Assembly: GCF_963576675.1 (NCBI RefSeq)
Contig: NC_088911.1
Coordinates: 128,839,929-128,903,928, forward strand
Origin: Euphorbia lathyris
Taxonomy: Eukaryota; Streptophyta; Magnoliopsida; Malpighiales; Euphorbiaceae
DNA: 64,000 nt
Direction: 5' to 3'
Below, one piece after another: positions 54,957 through 64,000 of the stretch. A program made the position numbers and the translations under genes. The first letter of the stretch is position 1, and the number at the start of each line of letters is the position of its first letter. A model generated the notes under the pieces. That model ran no database searches and was not told the origin of the DNA. It saw only the letters and a list, made by a program, of their open reading frames with translations.

Positions 54957-55727
54957 TGATGTAGATTAAAATCGACTGGAGGTTTTAATCTTAAACCAAC
55001 AAAGATTACAAACTTCTCAAGCTTAACTTGAAGGTTGAATAAACCCAAAGGAATGAATCCTTGCTCCAATGGAGGCTTCAAAATATAATATTCATCAAAA
55101 GTTTCTCAACATTACAAAAGATGGAGAATATATACTCCTTCTAAATAAAAGGTAAAGACTAAAAGGCCACCCCTAGGGTTACCAACAACTAAGGAGCCCT
55201 AGGGGTAAATTAGGAAAAGCATAAAAATAGACATTAGGGTAAATAAGTTCAATGGCAAAGATGTAAATAGTAGAGTGGCAAATCAGTAATAAAGAAGGTG
55301 GCAGATCTTGTCCTCAACAAGAAGAACTTGGGGAGGAAGTATTCTTCAGGTCCGATACGCCCCGCGTGGCCTCCCTCACGCCCCGCGTGGATGTGTCCCT
55401 GAACTTGATGTTGCTGGCTCGAACTCAAGACGCGAGGCGCCCGATAGATTACGCCCCGCGTCGTGCGACCTACGCCCCGCGTACTCGACCTCCTGATCTG
55501 AACTCTCATCCGAGGTTGGCTCCACGTCCCGCGCCTCGCCATACACGCCCCGCGTGTATGACCTCCTGGGTGGTTCCCACGACTTCGAGTCCTTCACGCC
55601 TCGCGTCCCAGAGGACACGCCCCGCGTGCTCTGTTCTTCGCCCTTTCCTTCCTCCTTCTCGGTTAGCTTTCTACGGGTCCCATCCTTCAACTCCGGTTCA
55701 ATCTTTAGGGACCGGATGCCCTCATCA
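54957..55727 (-). repeat. 5' LTR of the TR-GAG-type element (771 bp)
   Basis: It is identical to the left LTR except for three substitutions and an 18-bp deletion within the GC-motif cluster. Confidence 0.93.
55356..55628. repeat. GC-rich paired motifs in the right LTR (9 monomers)
   Basis: Groups lie at 55356-55389, 55429-55483 (three monomers at 21-bp steps), 55523-55556 and 55595-55628. The three-monomer group corresponds to the four-monomer group of the left LTR minus one 18-bp step. Confidence 0.88.
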
Positions 55728-55732
55728 TATAG

Positions 55733-56645
55733 TATAAATATAACCTATATTATTTAATTAAATAAAATGAAAAATAAAAATTACCTTCCTATAAGTGTTT
55801 TTAATGACGTTTATGTTCGTTATGTTAATCGTTTTGCGAATAGAGTTGCTTATAATTATTTTAGAACTTGAATAGATTAAAACTTATGAAGTGGTCTTCT
55901 AGACTTCTAAATTTTTTTGTTTAAGCTTTATATTCTAATTCCGTTTAATATACAATTTAAAAAACCCGGATAAAGGATCAGATGTAATATGAAGTTAAAT
56001 GTGATTATTAAAGATATTCTATTCTCTAATTCCATATGCTATCTAATTAAGTTCTACAAATGGCGAGTATATGATTTCATTTTGGTTTAAACAAGATAGA
56101 AACAAAATTTATTGTTATTGTTTTTACTTCAAATAGCAGATATAAAATTATTAATTTAATTAGGATGAAATCACAATTCTCAATAATTAATTTGAAATGA
56201 AAATAAACTAACATTATCAAATTAACAACAATAAATAGTTAATAACTACAAATAAAGTTAAAAAAACTACAAATATAAATAACAGCTGAATGAAACATAA
56301 CTTCCACAAAAAAAAACCATACCTTAATTATTTTATGAAAATGACTAAATAATGTTTGTTTAAAAAAATTACATTTTTCAATATTATTTTGTCACATGAT
56401 TATAAAATAAAAAGTAATCATATAGACATATTTATTAAAAAAAAAAAAAAAGACATATTGTGGATGGATGGGTTTGGGCCTGTATGGGCCTATAATACTT
56501 TTTTTGAATGGGCCTATAATACTTTGGTCCAACATATACGTTTAGCTCATTCACAAATCACAAGTTATTATTATATTGTTTTTCTTATATTGTTAGTGTT
56601 ATAATTATTAGTTCTAAATGGATATAATTTTTTTTTATTATGATG
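55733..56645. other. AT-rich stretch, nothing recognised
   Basis: Long A/T runs; a short TGGGCCTATAATACTTT duplication near 56485-56525. Confidence 0.4.
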
Positions 56646-56649
56646 ATAC

Positions 56650-57045
56650 TGATCGGTTTTGGACGAGTTGATTTTAATCTTAAATCAACAAAGAGGTTCT
56701 TCTTTAGCTAAACTAGAAGGAGTTAATTTCGGATTTTACGGACTAAATCTGTAGGAAATAGAAATTCCCTATTGTTGAAGGTTAGAAACCTTAACAAATC
56801 TTCAAAGAGAAATTAAAATTTAAAAGTTTATCATCCTTACAAAAAAGGAGGCTTATATAGCCCTCCCAAATAAAATGTAACAGACCAAAAGCTCTAGCTA
56901 GAGTTACAACATAATAGAGAGTGATAGGGGTAGAATGGGAAGGGAATACTCAAATGGCATTTAGGTTATTAACCCTAAATGACAAGATAGTAAATACATG
57001 AGTGGCAACACAGTAATTTTCAGAAAGGGACAGAAAACTGACGGT
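56650..57045 (-). repeat. Diverged LTR fragment related to the TR-GAG LTR
   Basis: The order of short matches follows the LTR at 51922: GATTTTAATCTTAAATCAACAAAG, then TTACAAAAAAGGAGGC, GGGGTAGAATGGGAA and GGCAACACAGTAATTTTCAG-like blocks. It breaks off just where the GC-rich pairs begin in the young LTRs. This looks like an old solo or truncated LTR from a related family. Confidence 0.65.
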
Positions 57046-58515
57046 ATTGTCTTAAGGTTCGTTGGTGAGACACTTATAAAGTTTAGGGAGCTAATATACT
57101 TTTATGGATAAGTTCAGGAAGCTGATGATACGTAATAATTAAATTCAAGAAGGTGGTGAGACACTTGTAAAATTTAAGGAACCAATCTATTGTTATGTAC
57201 AAGTTTAAGGAACTGTTGATATATTAGGCCAATATATTATGAATTAATTAGAGAGGGGATAAATATATGGATATAAAAATAGAAATAGACAAAGAAAATA
57301 TAACCAAAAAGAAAAATGACCAATCAAATATTTTTTCGAAATACTTTAAAAGAAATAAAGATTAATATTTTCAGAATTTGTTTCTTTATATATATATTCC
57401 ACAAGAAGTTGCTTAGATAATAAACATATTGATATTCACTATATTCTTCAAATTTCAACTTCCCTCAATTTGATCCACCATTTTCATCAGTTGACTTTGT
57501 ATTTAACTAATATATATATATTGTGAAAAAATAATTTTGCAGATGATCTTTATATACATTAGAAATTAAATTTGAGACCCAACTTAAGCAACTAGAGACC
57601 CTTTCTAGTCAAGCCAGCTATATATAAACAGCGAACTAAAATATATTTAGATAAATAATTTATGGGCGCTACAATGTAGCTAACATGTTGTTTAATCATT
57701 GTATTTAATAATACATTGTTTAGTATTTAATTTTTGTTCTATTCAACAGTTTAGTTCTTTATAAATAGACTAAAATGTTTAATAATTCAAATATTTAAAG
57801 TACTAAATTATTGAATAGAATAAAAATTAAGTATTATTAGTAAAATACGAAAACTAAACCGTGTGTTAGATAAAAAATGTAAGGAGGAATAAAGTATTTA
57901 CTCAATATATTAATAAAATTATAAAAAGTAGCAAATTAAATATTTAAGAATAAACTGAAATACATAGTGAGTGATATATCGAAGCAGCAGCACATAGGGT
58001 CATATTCCCAAAAAGATGGAGAAAACAACTCCACCTTCTGCTAACACCCAGCTTTTGTATTCTTCATTTATTAATAAATAAAAATAATAAAATAGATTCC
58101 TTCAAAAAAAAAAAATAATAAAATAGATAAGCAAATATTCATGTTGTCTAGGTAGTAAGGAATTTATTCTACTTATCATAAAAATAAACTAATAATATAT
58201 TTAGCATCATATAAAATCACTTTTTACATAATAATTCTTATTGGGTTTTCTAATCCATCAAGAAAGCCCAATAATTACACTCTTGCGTTGCGTTAAAGTT
58301 ACAAAGAGGATAAATAAGAGTATTTCTCATTAGTGACCTTAACCCACCATCTGCCCCGTGAGGGAGAGGTGGTCGGAGTGATGATTGAGTGCCACCCAGA
58401 CAGACGCGTCTTGGATGAAAAGGTTTTGGCATTCAAAGACTCGATGGTTTGCTAAATAAATCGGGACTCAAATTAATAAATCGACGTTATTTTATCATCG
58501 ATTCATTTAAAAAAG
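57046..58515. other. Intergenic stretch
   Basis: A degenerate GGTGAGACACTTATAAA/GGTGAGACACTTGTAAA direct repeat occurs at about 57064-57185. Otherwise AT-rich with no supported gene. A 60-codon minus frame at 58250-58432 has no recognised motif. Confidence 0.4.
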
Positions 58516-58524
58516 CTAAATGAA

Positions 58525-58790
58525 ATGACGGCGTTCTACTTAAACTTATATTTGGACCTATTATACATTTAAACTTACTAATATTAGACATTCGAAACCT
58601 TTGTTTACTCATTTGATAGTCTTCAAAGTTGACTTGACACCGTTCAATTAAACTTTCAACTGAACACGTTCCATTCCATGTAAGCAATAAGGGTTTCGAA
58701 TGTCTAAAATTGGCAATTTTAAATGTATGATAGGTCTAAATATAAATTCAGGATGCTAAATAGCAAAATGTGGCAAGTTTATGTATCGAA
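58525..58790. mobile_element. Miniature inverted-repeat element
   Basis: Arms around 58545-58605 and 58685-58755 are imperfect reverse complements, sharing ATTTAGACATTCGAAACC-like and GGACCTATTATACATTTAA-like blocks. Outer ends match weakly and I could not fix the target duplication, so the class is unknown. Confidence 0.6.
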
Positions 58791-59540
58791 CTAAAAAGAT
58801 ATTAAATCGTTATCTTCTTCATTCTCAAGCTTAATCCTACCTATCTTTCTATTGCCTTTTACCGATTGCAATCGTCTTTCACTTTCTCACTCTCCAATAA
58901 AGAGGCTTGAAATTCCGGCAATTAGCTCCCCTATGGAATTTCGTGAAAAATAAAATTCCAAGCAGATAGAATAGAAATTAGTACGATAAAATATGATGAT
59001 AAAGTAAAGTAGTCAAACTATTTCTGATGGATGTAAAAATTATCATTAAGATAAAAAGGAGATGAATCGACAAGGAAAATAACAATAAAAGAAAGATAAC
59101 GAGGAAGAAAAATAATTAGATATGTACTTTAAATCTCGTTCTATTTTTATAAATCTCAAGCTCGACATAATGTAAACTGGTTTATATAGATTTGGAAGGG
59201 ATCTCATGACCTCATGTCATTTTCCTTGTTATTAACAAGTCTAATTTATATACTTGTTTATATATGGGGTAATTAGCACCAACAGTCATATAAGTTTCAA
59301 CAATGTCTCCAAAAGGTGACAAATGTTCATTTTGCTTAATAAAATCACTCGTATTTTCCTTTGTTCTAATAAAATTACTTTGGACGTTTTTCGATCACCT
59401 TCTTACTGGAAACGCTGATATGGCATCTGTCCATCTACCGCAACACTCACTTACAGGTCAGATATGTAACGATCCGATCCGGAGTGGGTGGCACCGGGAT
59501 AGAAGGCCTGAGCAAGGAGCGGCCCTAAAGGATGGCGACG
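58791..59540. other. Intergenic stretch, nothing recognised
   Basis: AT-rich with short frames. A frame at 59303-59587 spans into the TRIM-like segment and is unlikely to be a gene. Confidence 0.4.
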
Positions 59541-59544
59541 GGGG

Positions 59545-59715
59545 CAGGAATGCATTGAATCCCACATCAGAAATGGAGAGGAAGTGATTGCGGCTTATTA
59601 GTAAGGTATGAATCTAATACATGCAGACACGTTTTAAAGCCGTGAGGCCCAAAGTGTTGAATTTGGACCAAAGCGGACAATATCTATATGGTATTGGGCA
59701 GGGTTGGCGACGCCA
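59545..59715 (-). repeat. TRIM-like LTR remnant
   Basis: The plus strand contains AATCCCACATCAGAAA, GCGGCTTATTAGTAAGG, ACACGTTTTAAAGCCGTGAG and CCAAAGCGGACAATATCT in order. I recall this block from small terminal-repeat-in-miniature LTRs of many plants. No partner LTR or primer site is seen nearby. The assignment is from memory of the pattern. Confidence 0.5.
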
Positions 59716-62399
59716 TAACCAGCAAGCATGAAACTAGATTGTCTCATCTCTATCGGAGAATGTTATGTCCCAACTTGTTAGAGCTAGTATAACTTATGAA
59801 GCTTAAAGTAAGATCGTGTCTTCTTATTCTTCAGGATCTAAGTCTCAGATTTAAAATTTGAGAAATCAATTGCATCAGACTATAATCAGGAGAATGATAG
59901 TAAGCCAAAGGAAGTACTAATCAGTTAACTGCTTTACAATATACTGTTAATACTGATAATCTTTGTGATGCAAATCTTGCAGTTATCGTCCTTTCGTAAA
60001 GGCAGTGGAGTGCCGACTTGAGATCATCGATTTTGATGATTTGTTTTTCCATATTTCTTTGAAGGAGATTTCTAAGAGTGTGGATTGTGTATGCCTTTAG
60101 TCTTACCTAGAGATGAACTATTGTATGTCCATTATTATTTGATATAGTGGAAGATTTGAGCTGACTACAGTCCCATGATTTTTACCCCTCGTATTGAGGG
60201 GGTTTCCACATAAAAATATCGTTGTGCTTATTGTTATGGCTGCTATTTTGTTTATTGTTGCATTAGTTTAATGATTGCTCTATTTATTAGTTTCCTCAAA
60301 GATTTATTTAAATTGGGAAAAGACTGATAGCTAAAGTTCATCCCGCATTATTGTGTTTCCATTGTTGGCCGGTTTTTCCATCAATTTCTCTGTTCCATCT
60401 CTCTAAAAAAAAACTCTAGTGCTTGTCTTCCTTCTTTCCCCATTCATATTTTTTTTTATCCCCCTTATATATTTTTTTATCCCTATACTTGTGTTTTTGT
60501 ACTTTGTTTGGAACCCATTCCAATAGGATCTCCTTTCTCTTTTTATCTACATTTGTTATCCACAATTTTTTTCATCAGTGCTTTTCTGAGTTTAGCATGA
60601 GTAGAATCGGTTTACCTCAACAACTCATAGCCTATGGGATGTGGGACTAATAGATATTCGTTTATCTCGAATGATTTCAATGATAAAATTGTATTGCAGA
60701 TGTCTTGCTAATATTTTGGATATGTGAAAATTATTGGTATACCATTTAATATATAATTTGTTTTCTTGTTTTGGATTTTTAGATTTACCTTTTATGATTT
60801 ATCTTTTCGTGGTTTGTGATTTGTTTTTTTTTCCGTTATGGATTTAGTATGTACGAAAGTTTATTCATCTTTCTAATATATTTTTTAATTGAATAATATA
60901 TATTTTGATATAAAAAAGTTGATTTATTACTTTCTAGTGAGTTTGCTTAGTATTTTTCTTTCCATAATATCAAAACAGAAATATGAATATTCAGATTTGA
61001 TTATCTATACATTATGTATTAAGATAACTCGAAGAATGTTTTTCTAGTGGATTTCTATTTTAATGTACTAAGATAAAATTATGATCGAATCAAATTTTAA
61101 ATCAACCAATATATATATTCTGGCAACCTCACCAACAATCCAAAGGTCATATATAGATATAGAGAGGAGAATATAAAGTCACAGAAAAGAAAAGTTATAA
61201 TTTTATTTAATAAAAAAAGAATATATCCATATATCTATCGAAATGACATTTTCATTCCCTTTTCAGCTTACGACACCCAAATTCTTGTCTACTCTATATA
61301 TTTTAATAATTATATACTAACATATTCAATATATTATATTTTATGAGCATTTCATATTAATTTATCCTTAAATTAATTATATACAAATATTAGATCTTGC
61401 AATCAATTCACATATACATAAAGAAACATTCATGCAATATAAAATTAGATTAGATTTTAATTTTGATTTCTAATATATGTATATAAAATTTTTAAATGGA
61501 TATATCAGTATTAAAAGGTGTGCTTTGAAGTGATTAATTATATATATAAATTAATTTTTCTCTTAATATGCAAAATGGATCAATTGGGAATTACTAAATA
61601 TAGCAAATTATGTGATTCACCAGGGAATAAATATTGACAATTCTAAGATTACATTATAATTTATAATTACTTACCCCCTCCATCACATTATATAAGTTAT
61701 TCTAGAGTTTTTTTACAAAAAAAATTAAAAAAATATAATTAATATAGAATTAAATTAATAATTTGCATTTATTAGCTTAAAAAAATATTATTTTTCATGT
61801 GATAATTGAAAAATAAGTCTTGAAATACTAAAAAAAATCAAGACAAAAATCCGAAAAACTAAACTAGAAATTTTTGGAAATGTCAGTAAAATATCATTAA
61901 CTATAATATTATTTTATCGAAATAGCCTCATAAATGTTTTTTAAATGTTAATTTTATTATAATCAACATTAATTACAAAGATTTTGAATCATTAAGACCT
62001 TTTTTTAGAAGGACATTTTTTTTTTGAGAAAGACATCTTTTAAAAACGAATATAATAATTAAGATAAGATATGAATATACTCCTGACATTAACATTCAAA
62101 AATCAGTTGGTACGAAACTTTTTTTTTTTTTTTGTATTTTTTATAATTTATAAATTTAAAGGTGTAATATATATAAGTTTAGGTAAAGGCACCGTAAGTT
62201 TAACGAAATATTTCAATTTTAGTTTTAATTTGTAATATAATTTTTCAATTAATTTTTTCATATACTAACAAGTGACAATATGTAACACATTCACAATCGA
62301 GAAGATAATATTTTAGTAATGATGTCAATATGGTAATATTAGGAGTTAAATTGCACCATTTTAGATATTACTTCTCATATAATTATTAAGCAATAATTA
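59716..62399. other. Long AT-rich stretch
   Basis: No gene is supported. Near 60180-60215 a CCCCTCGTATTGAGGGGGTTTCCACATAAAAA segment resembles the end of a Copia LTR but is isolated. At 61674 a CCCCCTCCATCACATTATA segment resembles a Stowaway end without a partner. Confidence 0.4.
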
Positions 62400-62404
62400 C
62401 CTGT

Positions 62405-62896
62405 AGGTCTGAAAATGAGCCGAGCCGTTCATGAGCGGTTCGATAAAAATTCGATCATGTTCGGCTCGATTTATAAATAAGTTCAGTTTGAGCACGTCCA
62501 AGCTTGCGATTGGACTTGATTATAAGTTTATGAACAATCTCATAAACAAGCTTGATTATAATGTTCATGAACATGCTCGTGAGCAAGCTTTGTTCGATTA
62601 TTTTTTAAATAATAATTACTTTTTTAAATGGAAAATGTAAAACAATGTAGTTTTGTTTAAATTTTAGTTTTATAGATTTCAAAACTATATAGTTTTGTAT
62701 TAAAGAAATTTCAAATCAATATAATAAATGGACATAATTAATAAGTTGTTCATTAACTGAATTAATGAGCTATTCACGATCAAAACTCGTGAACAAACTC
62801 GTTAACAGCTCACAAACAGAATGTTAAGTTCGACCTCCTCAATTTTTGGCCGAGCCGAGCCTAAGCTGATCAAAACTTGGCTCGATTACACCCCAA
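62405..62896. mobile_element. hAT-like miniature element (GAGCCGAGC type)
   Basis: The left end has TGAAAATGAGCCGAGCC and the right end, on the complement, GGGGTGTAATCGAGCCAAG. The interior has many GAACAAGCTC/GAGCTTGTTC-type words in both orientations. This pattern is common in plant hAT-type miniature elements. The 8-bp duplication is not clear. Confidence 0.6.
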
Positions 62897-63127
62897 ACTA
62901 CAAGTAACTATATACATATACAATTGAATCATTCTTTCTCCTCATTTTCATAAAAACTCTTTTGTTTTCTGACATAAACATGAGATCACAATAATCAAAA
63001 TCCCAACTTCATCATCCAATGTAGTACACTAACATATTCTCAGAGAAATAAAGTTAGATACATAAACTCTGTATTAATTAATTAAACTTGTTACACTGCA
63101 ATTAAAGTAGCCGCCATACAAGTGTTA
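62897..63127. other. 3' flank of the glutaredoxin gene
   Basis: Likely includes its 3' untranslated region on the minus strand. No clear AATAAA signal is seen on that strand. Confidence 0.35.
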
Positions 63128-63151
63128 ATCAAGAACAAGAACAAGAACAAG
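63128..63151. repeat. (CAAGAA)n microsatellite
   Basis: About four hexamer units just after the glutaredoxin stop codon, in its probable 3' untranslated region. Confidence 0.9.
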
Positions 63152-63154
63152 AAA

Positions 63155-63466
63155 TCATAGCCACAAAGCACCAGCTTCCCTGAGCAACTTCTTCAAAGAA
63201 CCATTAACATGAAGAGTCATAACAGTATTAGCAGAACCAACAAACTTCCCACCAACAAAAACAGCAGGAACACTTGGATTATTACACCCAAGTCTCATCA
63301 AAGCCCATTCCATTTCTTTACCTCTTGAATCTTCATCAAGTTCATAAATTGCAGGACTCACTCCTTGCTCATAAAACAGCCTCTTTATTGCATGGCACAT
63401 GCAGCATGAACTCTTGCTGAATATCACCACTGCTTTCTGTGATGCCAATTTTGCCACTCTATCCAT
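63155..63466 (-). CDS. CC-type (ROXY class) glutaredoxin
   Basis: A complete intronless 103-codon gene with ATG at 63464-63466. Glutaredoxins reduce disulfides with glutathione; the CC-type class is restricted to land plants and acts with TGA transcription factors in development, defence and nutrient signalling. The active site is CCMC (residues 21-24), preceded by VVIFSKSS. The glutathione-binding region includes [16 protein letters not shown] (65-80) with the conserved cis-proline. The C-terminus has LKKLL (91-95) and ends ALWL (100-103), the motif linked to TGA-factor binding in this class. The length is typical (about 100-103). A TATA box lies about 80 bp upstream. Sequence and codons look intact, unlike everything else in the window. 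Confidence 0.95.
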   Translation of the reverse strand: MDRVAKLASQKAVVIFSKSSCCMCHAIKRLFYEQGVSPAIYELDEDSRGKEMEWALMRLGCNNPSVPAVFVGGKFVGSANTVMTLHVNGSLKKLLREAGALWL

Positions 63467-63541
63467 TAATTAACCTTTGATTAAGATTAATTAGATGAGA
63501 AGAAGATATGGAGTTGATGAATGGAGTGTTTGGGGGGTTTG

Positions 63542-63551
63542 TATTTATATA
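63542..63551 (-). promoter_or_regulatory. TATA box of the glutaredoxin gene
   Basis: The minus strand reads TATATAAATA, 76-85 bp before the ATG, a suitable distance for a short 5' untranslated region. Confidence 0.7.
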
Positions 63552-63849
63552 TGGGGAGGAAAAGAAAAGGGGAAACAATTTGTGACAAGTGTTGTATTAT
63601 ATTATTGAGTTGAATATTGTTATCTAATACTAATGGAATTAAAGGTGAAAATGTTCCTTTGAGATATGTTGGATTGATTCTATATTTTATTCATCTATTT
63701 AAATATGTTATTAGATCATCATCAGGTTGATGCTACTTAGATGATGATGATGAAAGATATTAATTAGAAAAAGTTTCTTGGGCCCCTTAATGTTTTCAAT
63801 TTTTATTGATTATAATTTGAGATATTTAACTTTCCATTATTAGTTATGT
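63552..63849 (-). other. Upstream region of the glutaredoxin gene
   Basis: AT-rich with a GATGATGAT run near 63740. No specific binding site is called. Confidence 0.35.
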
Positions 63850-64000
63850 ATACAAAGTTATAAAAAATGTTAGATACTAGTGATGGATAGATTAATTCAG
63901 AAATTAACTGGATTTGTATTTTTTTATTTGTTAATAACTAAATTATTATATAAATGCAATTAATTTATATATTATATTGTATAAAAATAACAATATAGAA
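63850..64000. repeat. Second copy of the dispersed AT-rich repeat
   Basis: It matches 31990-32326 through AAAAAATG(T/C)TAGAT(A/G)CTAG, AACTGGATTTGTATTT and AAATTATTATATAAAT. It continues past the window edge. Confidence 0.6.

Larger units (their letters stand above)
51922..55727 (-). mobile_element. Very young compact LTR element encoding only gag and protease (TR-GAG type)
   Basis: LTRs at 51922-52710 and 54957-55727 differ by three substitutions and one 18-bp indel. A perfect 5-bp duplication TATAG lies at 51917-51921 and 55728-55732. The initiator-Met primer site (54942-54954) and a purine tract (52711-52724 on the minus strand) are intact. The 2.2-kb interior has gag and aspartic protease but no reverse transcriptase, RNase H or integrase. 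It fits the terminal-repeat-with-GAG class, which depends on enzymes from a full-length partner. The LTRs carry the GC-rich paired motifs. Confidence 0.92.

Noticed and set aside
58250..58432. 60-codon minus frame with an RRVCLGG segment
   Set aside because: Short, no recognised domain, no supporting context; the composition differs from its surroundings but that alone is not enough to call a gene.
59303..59587. 94-codon plus frame
   Set aside because: It runs into the TRIM-like LTR remnant and combines unrelated sequence; no motif.
60160..60240. Copia LTR-like segment with GAGGGGGTTTCCACATAAAAA
   Set aside because: Isolated short similarity recalled from memory; no LTR ends, primer site or coding remains nearby.
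61674..61720. Stowaway-like end (CCCCCTCCATCACATTATA)
   Set aside because: No matching inverted end or TA duplication was found within a plausible distance.
1..64000. tRNA, rRNA and organelle-derived insertions
   Set aside because: No cloverleaf-forming tRNA gene, rRNA or recognisable plastid or mitochondrial gene was seen; the only tRNA-like matches are retrotransposon primer-binding sites.

Overview
The window is typical of repeat-rich DNA from a flowering plant, almost certainly a eudicot. It is AT-rich and packed with plant-specific transposon families. These include Athila/Tat-like and pol-less LTR retrotransposons with a tRNA-Asp primer site, a Copia element with an initiator-Met primer site, plant L1-type LINEs with a C-terminal RNase H, long-TIR Mutator-like elements, a CACTA element, a Helitron and a hAT-like miniature element. 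The only clear host gene is a CC-type glutaredoxin at the right edge (63155-63466, minus), a class found only in land plants. I cannot name the species.

Layout. 1-6485 is a minus-strand Athila/Tat-like element with gag and a plant transposon protein but no visible pol; its 5' LTR (4656-6485) sits inside an older plus-strand pol-less element. That host element runs 6486-22156 and is broken by two further insertions: a Mutator-like element carrying a laccase fragment (7975-9300) and a young minus-strand member of its own family (10017-18426), which splits the host's ORF. 22157-24520 holds LINE debris, palindromes and a second Mutator-like miniature element. 24843-31735 holds two LINE fragments, the second split by a 5.0-kb CACTA element (26645-31644) that carries a three-exon, open ubiquitin E2-like gene. 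32327-33350 is a Helitron with four tandem 5' ends. 33505-48906 is one nearly full-length LINE split in its endonuclease domain by a 9.7-kb Copia element (35417-45132). 51922-55727 is a very young, compact, minus-strand element with only gag and protease (TR-GAG type). 55733-63000 is AT-rich with old LTR, TRIM-like, MITE and hAT remnants, and then comes the glutaredoxin gene.

The most unusual signal is a short GC-rich motif, TACGCCCCGCGTA or its reverse complement. It occurs about 49 times, almost always as 33-34-bp pairs whose arms start 20 or 21 bp apart, about two DNA turns. It is present in two unrelated retrotransposons (1-6485 and 51922-55727) and runs into the reading frame of the second. 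The pol-less family at 6486-22156 has an analogous but different set of GC-rich dyads whose arms differ between copies while staying complementary.

Apart from the glutaredoxin, and possibly the E2-like gene, nothing here looks like working host coding sequence. Most transposon reading frames are broken, and many of the stops are explained by C-to-T or G-to-A changes, as expected for methylated plant transposons. Target-site duplications found by eye support most insertion boundaries.
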